A stretch of DNA of 64,000 bases from Datnioides undecimradiatus. Its lineage: Eukaryota; Chordata; Actinopteri; Lobotiformes; Datnioididae. The translations under genes and the position numbers were made by a program. The stretch lies in assembly GCA_008933995.1 (NCBI GenBank), contig WARS01000028.1, positions 1,499,501 to 1,563,500 on the forward strand, written 5' to 3'. Position 1 is the stretch's first letter. Each line of letters begins with the position of its first letter. The notes beneath the pieces were generated by a model. The model saw only the letters and a list, made by a program, of their open reading frames with translations, had not been told where the DNA came from and searched no databases. This document shows positions 28,452 through 43,098 of the stretch, piece by piece.

Positions 28452-28457
28452 TATTTT
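28452..28457 (-). terminator. nup107: Probable nup107 poly(A) signal
   Basis: TTTATT on the + strand (AATAAA on the gene strand) about 85 nt after the stop codon gives a very short 3' UTR consisting largely of a CA repeat. Confidence 0.55.
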
Positions 28458-28491
28458 GCAAAAAAGATGAATACAATCAAATAAGACAACA

Positions 28492-28494
<3 letters not shown>

Positions 28495-28539
<45 letters not shown>
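28495..28539. repeat. (TG)n microsatellite abutting the nup107 stop codon
   Basis: About 22 TG units end immediately before the stop codon position 28540. On the gene strand the repeat is the first thing in the 3' UTR. Confidence 0.95.
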
Positions 28540-28540
<1 letters not shown>

Positions 28541-31373
28541 CACGGCTGTAACTCGTAGCCCAGTGGGTCGAGTCCTCGGTCTAACAGAGAGAGCGACGAC
28601 TCGCGCAGCTTCTGAAGGAACCTCCTCAGCTCCTCTTTAGAGAAAACCTGGTCGTGTGGAGAGAACGAGGCACAAAACACAACATTAACAAATATGGCAA
28701 CAAGAGCAAACTGCTCCCAGAGAAGATTCAAAAAGAAGACCATTCATTGTATTACCTGATAGAGGCGGTGCTGGTCGGATGAGATGATGTCAGCGAGTCG
28801 CAGCGCCTCCTGGTGTCTGGAGGAGTTCTGCAGCACGCTGAGCAGCAGGAAGGTGAGGCGAGGCAGGCACAGTGAGCGCAACGCCACCATCTGGTGGCTG
28901 CGCTCCGAGTCCTGCTCTGCATCCTGAAAACACAAACAATCCACTCATCAAACAAACAAACATGGAAATGAATCACTTGCCGAGTTAATTAGACAGAGTT
29001 TAAAGCTGCAGAGTATTTGATGTTTTTTTTGATTGAAACAAACTGAAAAACCATATTTCATGTCGACAGTCACCTGTCTGTTGTCGATCATCCATCCTCC
29101 ATCCACGAACAGCAGCACGTTGTAGATCCTCTCTTTCACGTCTTCAGTTAGGACGTCCAGACGGCTCGACCAGGCAGCCAGGGACGCCTGAAACACACAC
29201 ACACACACACGGGAACACTAAAATTAACATTTTACATTGATTTATTAACACAATCATATGTTATAATGATAGACAAGCTGTACATATGAAAAACTATATA
29301 CAGGAACTTACCTGGTACTCCTTCTCTCTCATCTCATTGGCTACTCTCTCTGTGAATTTGGCCTCAGGAGCAGGTGCAGGCTTCTGAGGGGCGGAGCTGC
29401 TGTGGCTGAACCAGTCAGTGAACGCCTCGTGGGCTTCCTGTGAGATCATTGAAAGGCACGTTCAGATCAATAAAACATACTGATCGATTGAATCAGAACT
29501 TGTCATGATTAGCACCACGAGTGTTTCAGTCAAATCGTTCGACACCTCGGTGGTGTCTTCTACACTTTGGTTAGAGGTGGTTAATTTCCTGTATTACAGT
29601 ACGAGTCCAGAGTCGAGTGACAGACCAGGTAGGCTCTGATGCACAGGTGTTCCCTGATGGCGTTCTCGTCCTCAGGAGACGTCGCGGTCTGACCCGTCCC
29701 CGCCCACTGGCAGTAAATCTCCCTCATTGAATCCTCGGGAACCTTGGAGAACACCGCCTTGGCTGCGTCGTGCTTCTGCAGGGCTGAGAGACAAAGAGAC
29801 AGACAAGCAGTCAGGAGCAATGCATCATGGTCCTCACCGAGGTGCCCGCACGTGTGCTGCATTCGAGTGACGTGTGACTCGGTTTGTTTTCAGTTTAATT
29901 TGAACATTTGATTGTTCGGCATGTGATCGGTCCACAGCCATGACTGACGAATAAATAAACAATATGAAAATCCAAGAAGTACCCAGGAACTTCCTCATGA
30001 TGGCGTTGGACTGCTTTAGGGACTCGGCTCGATGGGCGGGGTCAAACAGCAGCCAATCAATGATGTCGATCTTCTTCAGGTCCTCCTATCAGAGCACAGC
30101 ATCACAGTGAGTGACAGAGCAAAACGCCAATGCTGCCGTGTGACTCGGTTTGCTTGTTCGTCAGACTCTGCACCTTAGTCGTTCCCATCTCCAGCGTCTG
30201 GTTGTGATGCGTGAACTCCGTCTCGTCTCGCTCTCTCACCGTCTCCACCACCAGCTTGGTGATGGCAGCAACATCCAGACCTACAGAAACCAAAACCAGA
30301 TCAGTTTTCTGCTGAGTCATGTTTCTTACCGGCCTCAGTTTGTGTGTTCCTGTCTCACCTGCTTCAGTGGCGAGCTGTAGGCAGCGAGGGCGCAGCTCCG
30401 GTTGGGTGACGGTCTCCAGGAAGGTGGCGTACTGAGCAGTGGCGATCTCGGCCGGCAGCTGGCTGACGTAGCTCGCCACGAGGTCGGTCTGCTGATCCCG
30501 AATCAGCAGGGACACGTACGCCTTCAGCACATCCACACACACCTCCTCCTGGCAGAGACAGAGAGGTAGGTTTAATGTTTTAATGTTTCATTTTAAACCT
30601 TTTAACATAATCATGTTTCACTGAAGTAAGTAGGGTTCATCCTCTGGGGACTATGAACGTCCTTTTTGTCAATCTTACCTTCAGAGCTAAACCCAGAGAG
30701 CGGAAAAACAGCAGCAGGTGACTCATGAAACGCAGCAGGTGGGAGGGGAGGGGCTTAGAGGCTGTCAGCCAATCAGAGAACTCCTCCAACAGACCTGAAA
30801 GAGACAGACAGGTCAAGGTTTCAGGACTGTCTTCAGTTTGGTTTGATACTGTCTTTAGAGGTCGGGGGGGGGGGTCTCTCTCACCATCCAGGTCTCCCAG
30901 GATGACAAACTTCTGGATGATGTGGTAATGCTCTTTTGTCTCCTCCAGCACCCTCTGCGCGCACGCACAGACACACACACACACACACACGCCAAGACGC
31001 TGGTTTTATGGTGGGTTTGGTCACGTGACTTTCACCAATCACATGCAGTTAATGTGCGAGTCTCACCTTCGACTCTGAGGCTTGAAGTTCCTCGAACACC
31101 TTCTCCATGGTCCAGCTGTGGAGACACACAGACAGTTCAACGATCAGAGAGATCTCAGTGTTTCTGCTCTCCATGCAGGTTCATTCATAAAAGTCCAGGA
31201 AGTGATGTCAGCCAGGTCGTACTTGGCCTCCAGGTATTCTCGTGGCAGCGTCTCCACTTCGTGGTGGGCCATTCCTGATGACATCAGATCCTTCTCCACC
31301 AGTGAGTCGACCATCACTCTGAAGTGCGCCCACACGCAGTCCTCCCACGATTCACACACAGCCAGGAGCTGAG

Positions 31374-31404
<31 letters not shown>

Positions 31405-31617
31405 AGTGTGACATTAGTTTCAAACACAGCCAGGCTAACAGCTCTGTGAGGCACATTTAGCTAAATGCTAACAAAGTAGTCACAGTGTTAGCTTAGCATG
31501 TCAAATCTGTGACATCATGGACTGAAAACAAAGACAAACTCATCATGGTGTTACCGGTTTGAGGTTTCCACTCAGGCTGGCGTAGATCGCTCTCTCATAT
31601 CTGTTTAACTGCTCCTG

Positions 31618-31665
<48 letters not shown>

Positions 31666-32153
31666 CAGCAGGTTAACAGTCAGATGTAAACACTAACTGT
31701 ACTCAGACTCCTGTGCACACCTGAGAACAGCAGCAGCTCCTGTGTTTTATTAGAAACTGATGTGTTAGCACGTGATACCTGGAGGCTGCAGGACAAACTG
31801 AAGCCTCTGTAGTTACAGATAGATATATCTCTGTTTCATCAGTAAACTGCAGAGTATCAGCTGTACTGAGTGTAAAGTGAGATGACTGCTGACCTCCTCA
31901 GCCATTCTCCAGCAGCAGGCCTTCCAGATTCCTCTGTGAGGGTTTCCTTCAACAGGCTGCAGCTCAATGCTGCCTGCACAGACACAGAGAGCAGAGGAAC
32001 TGGAAAATGAAACATGATTGAAAACCAGATTCAGACTGAAAGGAGAAAACTCAGGAGGTTACCTGAGTTCATGTTGGGGTCATGGTAGAGTTTCCAGCCT
32101 TCCAGAGTCGCTGCTCTCCAGGCCTGACCGCAGCGCTTACACAGCCTCTGAGC

Positions 32154-32188
<35 letters not shown>

Positions 32189-32380
32189 CAACGGTGGGTG
32201 TAAGGAAGCAGCTGACTCTCTCTCTCTCTCTCTCTCTTCCTGTTAGTTTCACTGTCTCTCTACCTCCTCGGTCATCCCTGCTCTGATCAGGGTGAACAGA
32301 TTCTTTAGCAGACGGGCGTCGTCCTCTCTGTCCAGGTCAGCCAGGGGGCGCTGCTGCCTGAGGGGAGCGTCTGGGTCCTG

Positions 32381-32426
<46 letters not shown>

Positions 32427-32568
32427 TATCTATGTATTTAGGAGCACTGAAGATGAGGATGCCTTGTTGTCATGGTAGCAGGCCTCACCAGCTCAGTGAC
32501 CAGAGGAACAGTGAAGGCCGTGCCGCTCTTCCTCCTCAGCTTCAGCGCGTGGAGGGTGTTCTCCCTGA

Positions 32569-32603
<35 letters not shown>

Positions 32604-33599
32604 TTAAACACACTAACACAGACTTGATATTTTAAAAGACAGATGAACCGGAGGAAACTCACCAGCAGACGTTTTTGGCGTAGTATTCTATGTTATCAGA
32701 GAAATCTCCAATCTGATCCTTGGCGATGCTCTCCAGCCAATCAACGACCAGCTGCAACACCATGACGAGGTGATGAACAACGAGCAACAACAACAACAAC
32801 TTTGTTTCACCTCATGTCGTCTTCTGAGGCCAGAGAAGTAAACCTGGTGTTGATGAGATTAAACGTGTGCGAGTGTTTGTCACCTGACTCTGACGTATGA
32901 CGGCATCCCGCTGGAAGAGCTGCTCCACCACAACCTTCTCGCTCTCACTGGGAATCTACACACAGACAAACACAGCCTCACCTCTGCAGCCTCCACACTC
33001 AGACCAGTGGACTCAGCAACGACGGTAAAACAAGTGGCCAGACAAATCACTTACTATCAGTGTGTGTTAGTGTGTGTTTGCATGATACTCACCACCATGT
33101 CTGTCATGATGTCATCTTCCATCGCCAGCTGAACCCGATCCCTGCAGAAACAGACAGGTGATCAGCCAGAGACAAGCTAACAGCCAGACAGACAGACGGG
33201 TGCTCCCTCAGACAGACAGGTACCTGTACAGTGAGGTGATGAGTCTCCAGGTGCAGTTCTCCTGCTGCAGCAGCCACCGGACTCCTGCTGTTTTACTGTT
33301 CTGACCCGCTCTGAGGACCACCGACTGCAGCAAGTCCACCTTAAATAAGGCAAGAAAGATAACGTGGGTTATTAAAGTGAGCCGTCGGTTCATCACTGAG
33401 CTTTAGGGGCGCTGGTAAATGCATATTTGAAATGTGACTAGCTGTTCCCCCCTGCTTCCAGACGTTATGCTAAACTAAGCTAACTGCATCCTCATTCCAG
33501 CTTCTGGCTTAAAGGAATAGTTTAATATTGCAAGTATGCATATATGGTAACTTGTTGAACATTATGAGATGAAGCTACTGTTCAGCAGCCATGAAGCAA

Positions 33600-33645
<46 letters not shown>

Positions 33646-35554
33646 GCCTACCTTGTCCTGGCAGAGTGTCTGATAATCCTCGAGCAGATCAAACACCGCG
33701 GAGGACGAGTGTTTCAGAAAGGAACTGAGGAACTCTGGGAAAAGACTGGCAGCCGCTGAAAAGATCAAACACCTCAGTGTTAACAGGATCGCCGCAAACG
33801 AACAAACCCTGAGTGACAGAGCGGGCTCGGGTGCGTTTGTTTCACTCACTGGACTCGCCCGGGTCGTCCTCCTTTAGTAGTGCTGAGCTGAGGTTGGCCA
33901 CATCTTCTGTGAAGAAGCTGGTGTTCTCCATTCCCGAAACAGGGGAGGTGTAGATACTGTTGGTCCAATCACTGTCATCCAAATTCTGGAAACACGCCAT
34001 CATTAGGAATTAAGTTAATCTCAGGAACTCAGGCAGACGGTGGCCTAGCTTATTCGTTTTTATACAGTTTGCTGAATCCAACTTCAAACCAATGTAAGAG
34101 CTAAAGCTCTAAGAGAAGTTTGAGACAACAAAAGTGTAAGTGTGTGTGTGTGTGTGTGTGTGTATCTCACCATACTGCTAAGTGCATTCCTGGGGGTGTG
34201 TGTGTATCGAGGCGTTCGACCTCCAGGAGCTAAAATGGCAGAAACATCTGGAACCCTGGGAGTGACTGGGAGGAGAGAGAGAAGTTTAATATGAGCTGAT
34301 GTGAAAGATCACCGCCCAAACGTGTGTGATTGTGTGATTGTGTGTGTGTGTGTGTGCGTGTGCGTGCCCCTACCAGCCTGTCTGTACAGAGAAGCAGGGG
34401 TGTTCCTCAACAGAGAGCGGGCCGGTGTTACCGTGGAAGCGATGGGGCTGCCGCTGCCGGGTGACGGGACTGAGGCCAACACTCAGGAAAACAACAATGC
34501 TGACAGTTCACGACATTATTGATTGGTGCTGGTAGTGAAGCAGTGTGGAGGCATCGGTCTGTACCACCCACACACATTTCTGTATTAAAACGATCTTTAT
34601 CTAGGAAGATGAACTATCAGGATCGTAAATGCATAAATCACTGTGATGAAACACTCTGAGCTGGAGGATACAGGCCACCTTCTTCCTCCTCCTGCGGGCA
34701 GCGATGGTCACCTCGTCTTCTCGGACCACCGGAGACAGCAGCTCACTCTGACCCCTGGAGGACAACATCACAAGTGTCTGTGTGTGTTTACACCTGGCAC
34801 TGAACTCTGACTGAGCGCAAAGCACGCTATCATGTTACGTCTGAACCAGAGGTGCCATTTACCATATTTCTGTAAATGTAGTTTTAAAACAATCCATATT
34901 TGTAGGATCTCTCACTTTAAGAGTAGAGCGATATGTTTTGTCTGCAGCAGTGTTTAATTTTATCTTATTTATGTATAATAAGTATTTGTAGTGTGAAGTA
35001 AGAGGTTATGTTATGTCTAACACTTAAGTATGGTCTGGGCACTTGTGATACTGTGTTTCTGTGTTTCTACTTTAACTGTGTATTTATTTGTCCGTGAACT
35101 CCAGGAAGTAGACGCACTCAGAGGCAGTAAAACCCACTGGAGCCATTAAAACAAAGTTTCTGGTGACTTTCTCTGACAGCTTTAATGACCAGCAGCTCTG
35201 TTAGCTAACAACAACAAACCCCTGCTGATATTAGTTTGTTCGTCACAGGATAACAACTCATTTCACACGTGGTCAGCAAATAACTAGTTCCTACAATGCT
35301 GACTATTACTGGTGTCATTACCAGCCCCGATTGAATGTCAACAGAACACAAACCAGCGGTTAGCCGTTAGCATTAGCGTTAATTCTGTACGGCGCCGCTA
35401 ATAGAATTAGCATCGTTTAGCTCCAGCTAGCTAGCAGTTAGCACCAGCCGGCAAAACAACAAACTAACAATGCACATAAATAACTGAAATATCGAGGTCT
35501 GGACGCTGTTTAAAGCTTGAAGTTATTTAATAAAACTGTATTTTACCAGTCCAT
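28540..35554 (-). CDS. nup107: Nucleoporin Nup107, complete
   Basis: Scaffold subunit of the Nup107-160 (Y) complex of the nuclear pore. Exons 5' to 3': 35554-35547, 34754-34672, 34469-34374, 34265-34171, 33985-33850, 33755-33652, 33339-33224, 33141-33093, 32955-32884, 32751-32663, 32564-32489, 32377-32264, 32153-32063, 31973-31894, 31614-31555, 31368-31223, 31115-31067, 30954-30885, 30794-30679, 30548-30359, 30280-30174, 30085-29983, 29783-29626, 29437-29312, 29187-29074, 28923-28756, 28647-28540. The sum is 2724 nt, or 907 aa (human 925), with all phases consistent. Only eight coding bases (MDW plus a split codon) are in the first exon. Diagnostic stretches are [40 protein letters not shown] and the C-terminal [19 protein letters not shown]. 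The N terminus is basic and disordered (AARRRRKK) and the rest is expected to be all-helical. The 34672 border uses a weak donor (GTATCC). Confidence 0.96.
31619..31664. repeat. (CA)n microsatellite at a nup107 acceptor
   Basis: About 22 CA units directly upstream, on the gene strand, of the acceptor of exon 31614-31555. Confidence 0.95.
32155..32421. repeat. Cluster of CA and CT microsatellites around nup107 exons
   Basis: CA runs at 32155-32184 and 32383-32421 and a CT run at 32217-32237 lie against the acceptors and donor around exons 32153-32063 and 32377-32264. Confidence 0.9.
33430..33530. mobile_element. Fragment of the GCTAAGCTAA foldback repeat, nup107 intron
   Basis: GCTTCCAGACGTTATGC followed by TAAACTAAGCTAACTGCATC and TTAAAGGAATAGTTTAATAT matches the outer arm of the teleost palindromic repeat as I remember it. 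Only one arm is present. Confidence 0.5.
33602..33643. repeat. (CA)n microsatellite next to a nup107 donor
   Basis: About 21 CA units, a few bases downstream (gene strand) of the donor of exon 33755-33652. Confidence 0.95.
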
Positions 35555-36200
35555 GGTAGTGAGCTGTCAATTCCCGCTTCACGAGGCTCAACCAGCTTCT
35601 TCTTCGTGCGCTTTTACTTCTTCGTCTTTTGAATTTCCGGCAGACCGGATGCGTCACCGCACATTGCTGCCCCCCACAGTTCAGCGCAAATAGATTAGCA
35701 TAGACTGGAGCAGGAGTGTCAAACCGCATAAAACAAGAGCGTAATAACCTGCTAACAAGTTTTTCAAAAACTAAATAAGATCAGATAAGTAGCTTCAGTT
35801 AAAGTCTACAACTGACGAGCCAGACTGAGATACTTTTATAAAAATAAGCTCAATTATTGATAACAACAACAACAACAATAATAATAATAATAATAATACA
35901 AACATGTACATAGTTACCTCTGCGAATGAACTACACATGTTTTTACTTACATATTTCTATCATCTACGATTTCATATTTTTAACTTCAGTATTGTGTTTT
36001 TACTTCCTATTGATTCAGTTCATGGAGCACTGAAAGCTGTGTTTTGGACTGGTCCCAGTCTTCCGTGTGGAGTGACTCATCTGTCATTAGATGATCTCTG
36101 CTCTCCTCCACCCTCCGCTCCGCTAGCAGCTGCTGTTGCCCAACACATGCGCGTTTAACGGTGCTGAGCACAGAGGAAACAGGAACACGCAGCATTTCTA
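35555..36200. promoter_or_regulatory. Divergent promoter region between nup107 and slc35e3
   Basis: nup107 starts leftward at 35554 and the slc35e3 leader runs rightward from about 36.1-36.2 kb. The first 100 bp hold GAATTTCCGGCAG (ETS-like) at about 35629 and locally higher GC. An (AAC)n(AAT)n run lies at 35865-35898. A shared bidirectional promoter is inferred from the head-to-head spacing. Confidence 0.45.
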
Positions 36201-36434
36201 TAACCAGGAGTCACGGCTGGACTCTGCAGGATAGCAACGAGGAAAATCCTCCGGAACGGCAGCGGGGATTCCTCAGCGGTAAGGCCGGGACTGGAGCTGC
36301 TATTCCCGGAATAGACGCACGCTCAACCCGGTAACTCCCGGCTTGTTCCTCCTTTTTGTCGGTGTGAGACAGGCGGATAAAGACCGAAAAGGGGAAGAAG
36401 CAGGGAGACAGATGGAAAGATGGAGACCCCAGGT
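36200..36434 (+). other. slc35e3: slc35e3 5' UTR exon, inferred
   Basis: A GC-richer stretch ends with the donor GAGACCCCAG then GTAAAC near 36434. It would splice to the acceptor TTTTTGCAG ending at 37429, where the exon with the start codon begins. The transcription start was not determined. The intron between (36435-37429) is AT-rich with nothing recognised. Confidence 0.45.
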
Positions 36435-37472
36435 AAACTTTTCTTATTGCGTGGCAGAATGAGGACAAGCAGACAGACCGGCAGACAGACAGACAGTGAA
36501 GCAATTAGTCTGAGGAAAATGAACAAATTTCATGTCTGTGCGTTTAGATTATCTTGAAACTGTTATTGGGCGTTGACCCCACACTCAAAATTTAAGCTGT
36601 AATTAATGTTTGAACCTGGATTATTTCTGAATGTTTAACACTGATTTCATGTAAAAACCGGTCTGTGGTCTGTGTTCAGAGCGTCAAGCCAAACTTCATT
36701 TAAAAAAACAGCAATTTAAGAAAAGAGGTGTGTTTGTGAAGTTATTTAACAGATCAGTAGTGGTAGGACACACTTTAACACATTTGCTCCAGTGTTATAT
36801 GTAAGAAGAAATTTGCTGTACTCAGCATTTTATTCTACTATTCCACTTTTTGCTGAAGCAGATTCATTTCACAGCCATAGAGACAGAATTGCCGACAAAC
36901 TGTGATTAACCTGTTCAAAGTAGCTCAGTGTTAAAGCACTAAATTGCATTTATGACTCGGAAACAGAACTATACAAGCACCATTGTTATGTTAATGGTAG
37001 TGGAAGTGAAACTAGTACAAACTACATTTTATAATATGTGTGCTAGTTTAGCCTCTAACAAAATAGTATGCTTTGTAACCTGTAACTTAAAGTTTAAATG
37101 TAATGGAGAAAAGTAGCATAATACAGCACTACTTGAGTAATAGTACTTTATTACTTTCCACCCGTGCCAGATTGTATGTATACAGTCTACAGTCTTTGCT
37201 CTAAGCTAAACATCATGAAAATGATTCATTTAACTCCGCTGCAACATGAGTACTTGTACATTTAAGTAGGATTTTACTTTTACTGTAACAAAGTATTTTA
37301 TATTTTAATATGCTTGAACTCTTACGCACGGTGTATTAGCATTTCTGCACGGGATAATGAAACATTTGTCATGTTGAGTATCTGATGAAGTTTCAGGCTT
37401 TCTAACACTGATGTTCTCTGTTTTTGCAGTGTGAACTGTCGAACAAAGCTCCTCTGGGATAAACTAAGCTAG

Positions 37473-39834
<2,362 letters not shown>

Positions 39835-41745
39835 GCTGACATACCTGTTAGTCAACTTGATGGACCTGTGCCATTGGCTGCCCAGGGTGGGATCAGCTGC
39901 AGAGACCTCTTTTTATAAGTATTTTTCATTTTAGAAGTATTTTTGTAGGAGTAAGTCAAGAATTCAGCGTGGTTCCCTGACAGGATTAAGTGTGTATGAC
40001 GTGTCAGCACATCCTCTGCTCTTCACACTCTTCACAACACTGATGTTTATGCTTTTCATGGAAACTGAAGCTCATCAGATCAGCAGATGGACGTTTTCAG
40101 CGGCTGACGTTCAAGTGAAAATCTTCATCACGTCTTTGTTTCATCTAAAGCGGATAAAAGTTGTTGTCAGACAGCGTTTGCACAGACAGACACTGGCTTG
40201 ATTTCTTCCCAGAATTCTTTGCCTTGTAGCACGTTTGTGTTGACAGATTGGATGACCTTTGATACACTGGTGTGTGTAGTTTTCCAGCCTATCAAACCTA
40301 TCAAAAGAAACCCGCAGGGTTGTGTCAACATATGGTTTGCAGAGTTAAAGGACTCTCAAAGGACAGACCCTGTTAAAGATAATAGGGAATTCATCAACCT
40401 GAAACAACCAAGCCCATTGGATTTGTTTATGCAAGTTGTGTGTACCTGCTGTTTGTCGACTCTGAAAAGTGCAGTAAGCCTCTTCTATCAGGCATTATCT
40501 GTAAGGGATCTGTCATTTAATGACAGTGTTTTAGCTTTAATGACAGTGGCTTTATGATTTGCTTGGCTGCACCATCCATATCATCCCAACACAGAAAACA
40601 GTGTTTTCTGTTTACTGTTTACTGTATTACATTATGACCACACGCTAAAGGAAAAGACGGGGCTGTTAACAACATCAGTCTTTTTCCTGTGTTTTTGAAG
40701 TGGGTTTTTGGTTTTTAACACACAGAAAATCCTTTAATATACGTTGACACTGACGTACAAAGACGGTCCAACAGTTTCCAAGGTATCCACATAAATAATT
40801 TTAATTTAAGAACAAATGATTCAGTATTTTCTACAAGAGTTGTGTAGTAGACATATTTCAGCCTAAATACAGTAACCTGACCAATTGAAAGCTAATAACT
40901 TACAGGCAACAGCTAACAAGCTTGCTAGTGCTAGTTTAACAAGCTTGCTCATGCTAGCTAATGGACCTTGTTAGCTGCTAGTTGCTAACAGGACAGTTCA
41001 AATCAACACAGTTTATTCAAAAGATGTCAGCTGCAGCATTGACTGTCTGTAACTGTTCCTCTGTAGTTAAACAGACGGGTTAAATGAAGTTGGATAAAGC
41101 AGCGCAGCTAACGAGCTACGTTAGCTTGAACTCAACATGTTACATTGAGGGTAATCGTTGGATGGATCGGTGTGAATCCATTGGATTTTATTTGTGTACA
41201 CAGACGGTGTGACTGAGCCTTAAAACAGAACAGTTCCCGGTGTTGGTTCACAGTCTTTTATATTTTGTTGTTTGTGGTTTGAATCTGTTTTTCACGTTTT
41301 ACACTGAGTGTTAAAGGTCTCCAGGATTTCAGACTCTAGTTGGCTGCTGTTAGTCTTACTGAGCATTACTTCGTTTCTTTTTTCTTTTATTTGACAGAAC
41401 TGTGTGACGAGGATCCTTATTAGAGGATTTATTGATTTCTACTTATTTTATTCCATTTGAGAAACCATTTCAAGTGCACACCCCCAGGAGGTGATTCTGG
41501 AGGATCCATGGTTTTTGTTTTTATTATTTAATAAATGTAAACCACAGTCAGTCATTTCACTGCTGAATTAAAACTCCAGTCTTATACTGGTTCATGTCTG
41601 ACCATATCTGTGATGTTCTGTATCATCTGACCGCACAATGACAGGCATTCAAACAGAGTGTTCAGTGGCTTTGCAGCTTTCACCGTTTTCATTTCATTTT
41701 ACTGCTGAATATTTTCAGTCTGCTGAATAAAACTGATTTTGAAGC
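39835..41745 (+). other. slc35e3: slc35e3 3' UTR, inferred
   Basis: Sequence after the stop codon reaches AATAAA at 41726-41731 in a context typical of vertebrate 3' ends, giving a UTR of about 1.9 kb. It is AT-rich, with GCTAGTGCTAGTTTAAC-type repeats near 40920-40980. An open frame at 40198-40557 is judged a chance frame. Confidence 0.45.
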
Positions 41746-42152
41746 TGCTTTGATTGCATCTCTGTCGGTTGAAAGGTTGGCTGTAGTTTCCACGGATACA
41801 AACCTGTGGTAAATAGATTTGAGAATGGCAGGCTAGGTTGCAGGTGAAGTTCAAAAATCTTAAAATCATAAATGAATGTACATTGTCATAATCAGAAAAA
41901 TGTATTCAAAGTGTAAAAGGAAGCCGTGTTTCCAGGTTCTCACCTTGAGTTTTGCCCCTTTTGAGCCTTTAAAAGTTATTTAAATATAACTAGAAGTTTA
42001 CAGGGCATCGCTGTGGGTTAAACTATAACAATAACCAGTCACTAAACCTGCTGTAGGTAACTGTAATTCAGAATGATTATATTTATTATAACCACACATA
42101 GTTTTCCTGTGAACAGCTTCTCTATCCAGTTTTCCCTGGCTCTGAGTTGAGA

Positions 42153-42192
<40 letters not shown>

Positions 42193-42235
42193 TGTGATTA
42201 ACACAGTGTCAATAAAGCTACAACACCAACCCTTG

Positions 42236-42274
<39 letters not shown>

Positions 42275-43030
42275 CGGCTGTGCTGGGAGGAAATTTCAGA
42301 TGAATGAATGACTTGGACAGAGTGTGTGTTTGAAAATACCTGCAGTCTCCTGGGAGGGAAACTCTGGGAGCGGCTTTAAAGCAACCTCACAAAGACTCTT
42401 CTGTTTCCACTGAGGGTCTAGTTTAGTTTAAACTGAACTTTAATTACATTACATTGGTTCAGTTTGAGTTTTTTTTTAAACACTTTTATAAATTAAATCA
42501 GTGTAGCAGCCCATTTTTTTAAGTTTAAGTTACATTCCTGCAGTTTGCTTACAATATCCCATTTAAATAATCGCATTTAAGTAAACTAAAGTAAACTAAC
42601 TAAAACAACTACTTTCACTGTAGTTGGTCCAGTTGCAGCTAATTAGTATACGCTCTAATAAAGCATTGTATTTTTATATGAGACATATTATGTTGCATAG
42701 GTTTCAGGTAACGGTTGCCATTCCCATGTGAAAGAATGTGTTTAGAGCCTGTTGCTCTGCCCCCAAGTGGCCAAATAAATCTATGGGGGGAAAAGCCTCA
42801 GCTTGTCACCGTCGTTGCCTTGTTAAACGACTTGTCGCCCTATACTTTGCCTGTCGATGTGTCATAATTAAACTGTACCATAATATAAACCTTTGTTCGG
42901 GTTAAATAATAATTCAATAATGTTAAATTACATAATACAAATAAGTCAATAAATACGAAAAAGTCTAAAGTCTAAATTAAACTAAATAATAGTTATTTCA
43001 GTCAGGCACTTTTTGTGGAACCAATATGAA
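41746..43030. other. Intergenic DNA between slc35e3 and upf2
   Basis: Holds a (TG)n run at 42159-42190 and a (CA)n run at 42238-42270 separated by about 47 bp, so the transcript could form a long hairpin. No gene was recognised. Confidence 0.55.
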
Positions 43031-43098
43031 AAGGTCCTTCGGCGGTTCACCCGGAAACCAACACTAATGACCGATGTTTGTTTTGCTACAATTAGCAG
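43020..43098 (+). promoter_or_regulatory. upf2: upf2 promoter and 5' UTR leader exon, inferred
   Basis: TCGGCGGTTCACCCGGAAAC (with an ETS-like CCGGAAA) is followed by a short leader ending in the donor ATTAGCAG then GTAAAC (border 43098). The acceptor TTTCCTCAG ending at 44177 opens the coding exon. The intron 43099-44177 shows no other feature. The start site is inferred. Confidence 0.45.

Noticed and set aside
40198-40557. 119-aa open frame after slc35e3
   Set aside because: Lies in the presumed 3' UTR, has no similarity or splice signals, and its AT-rich codons look random.
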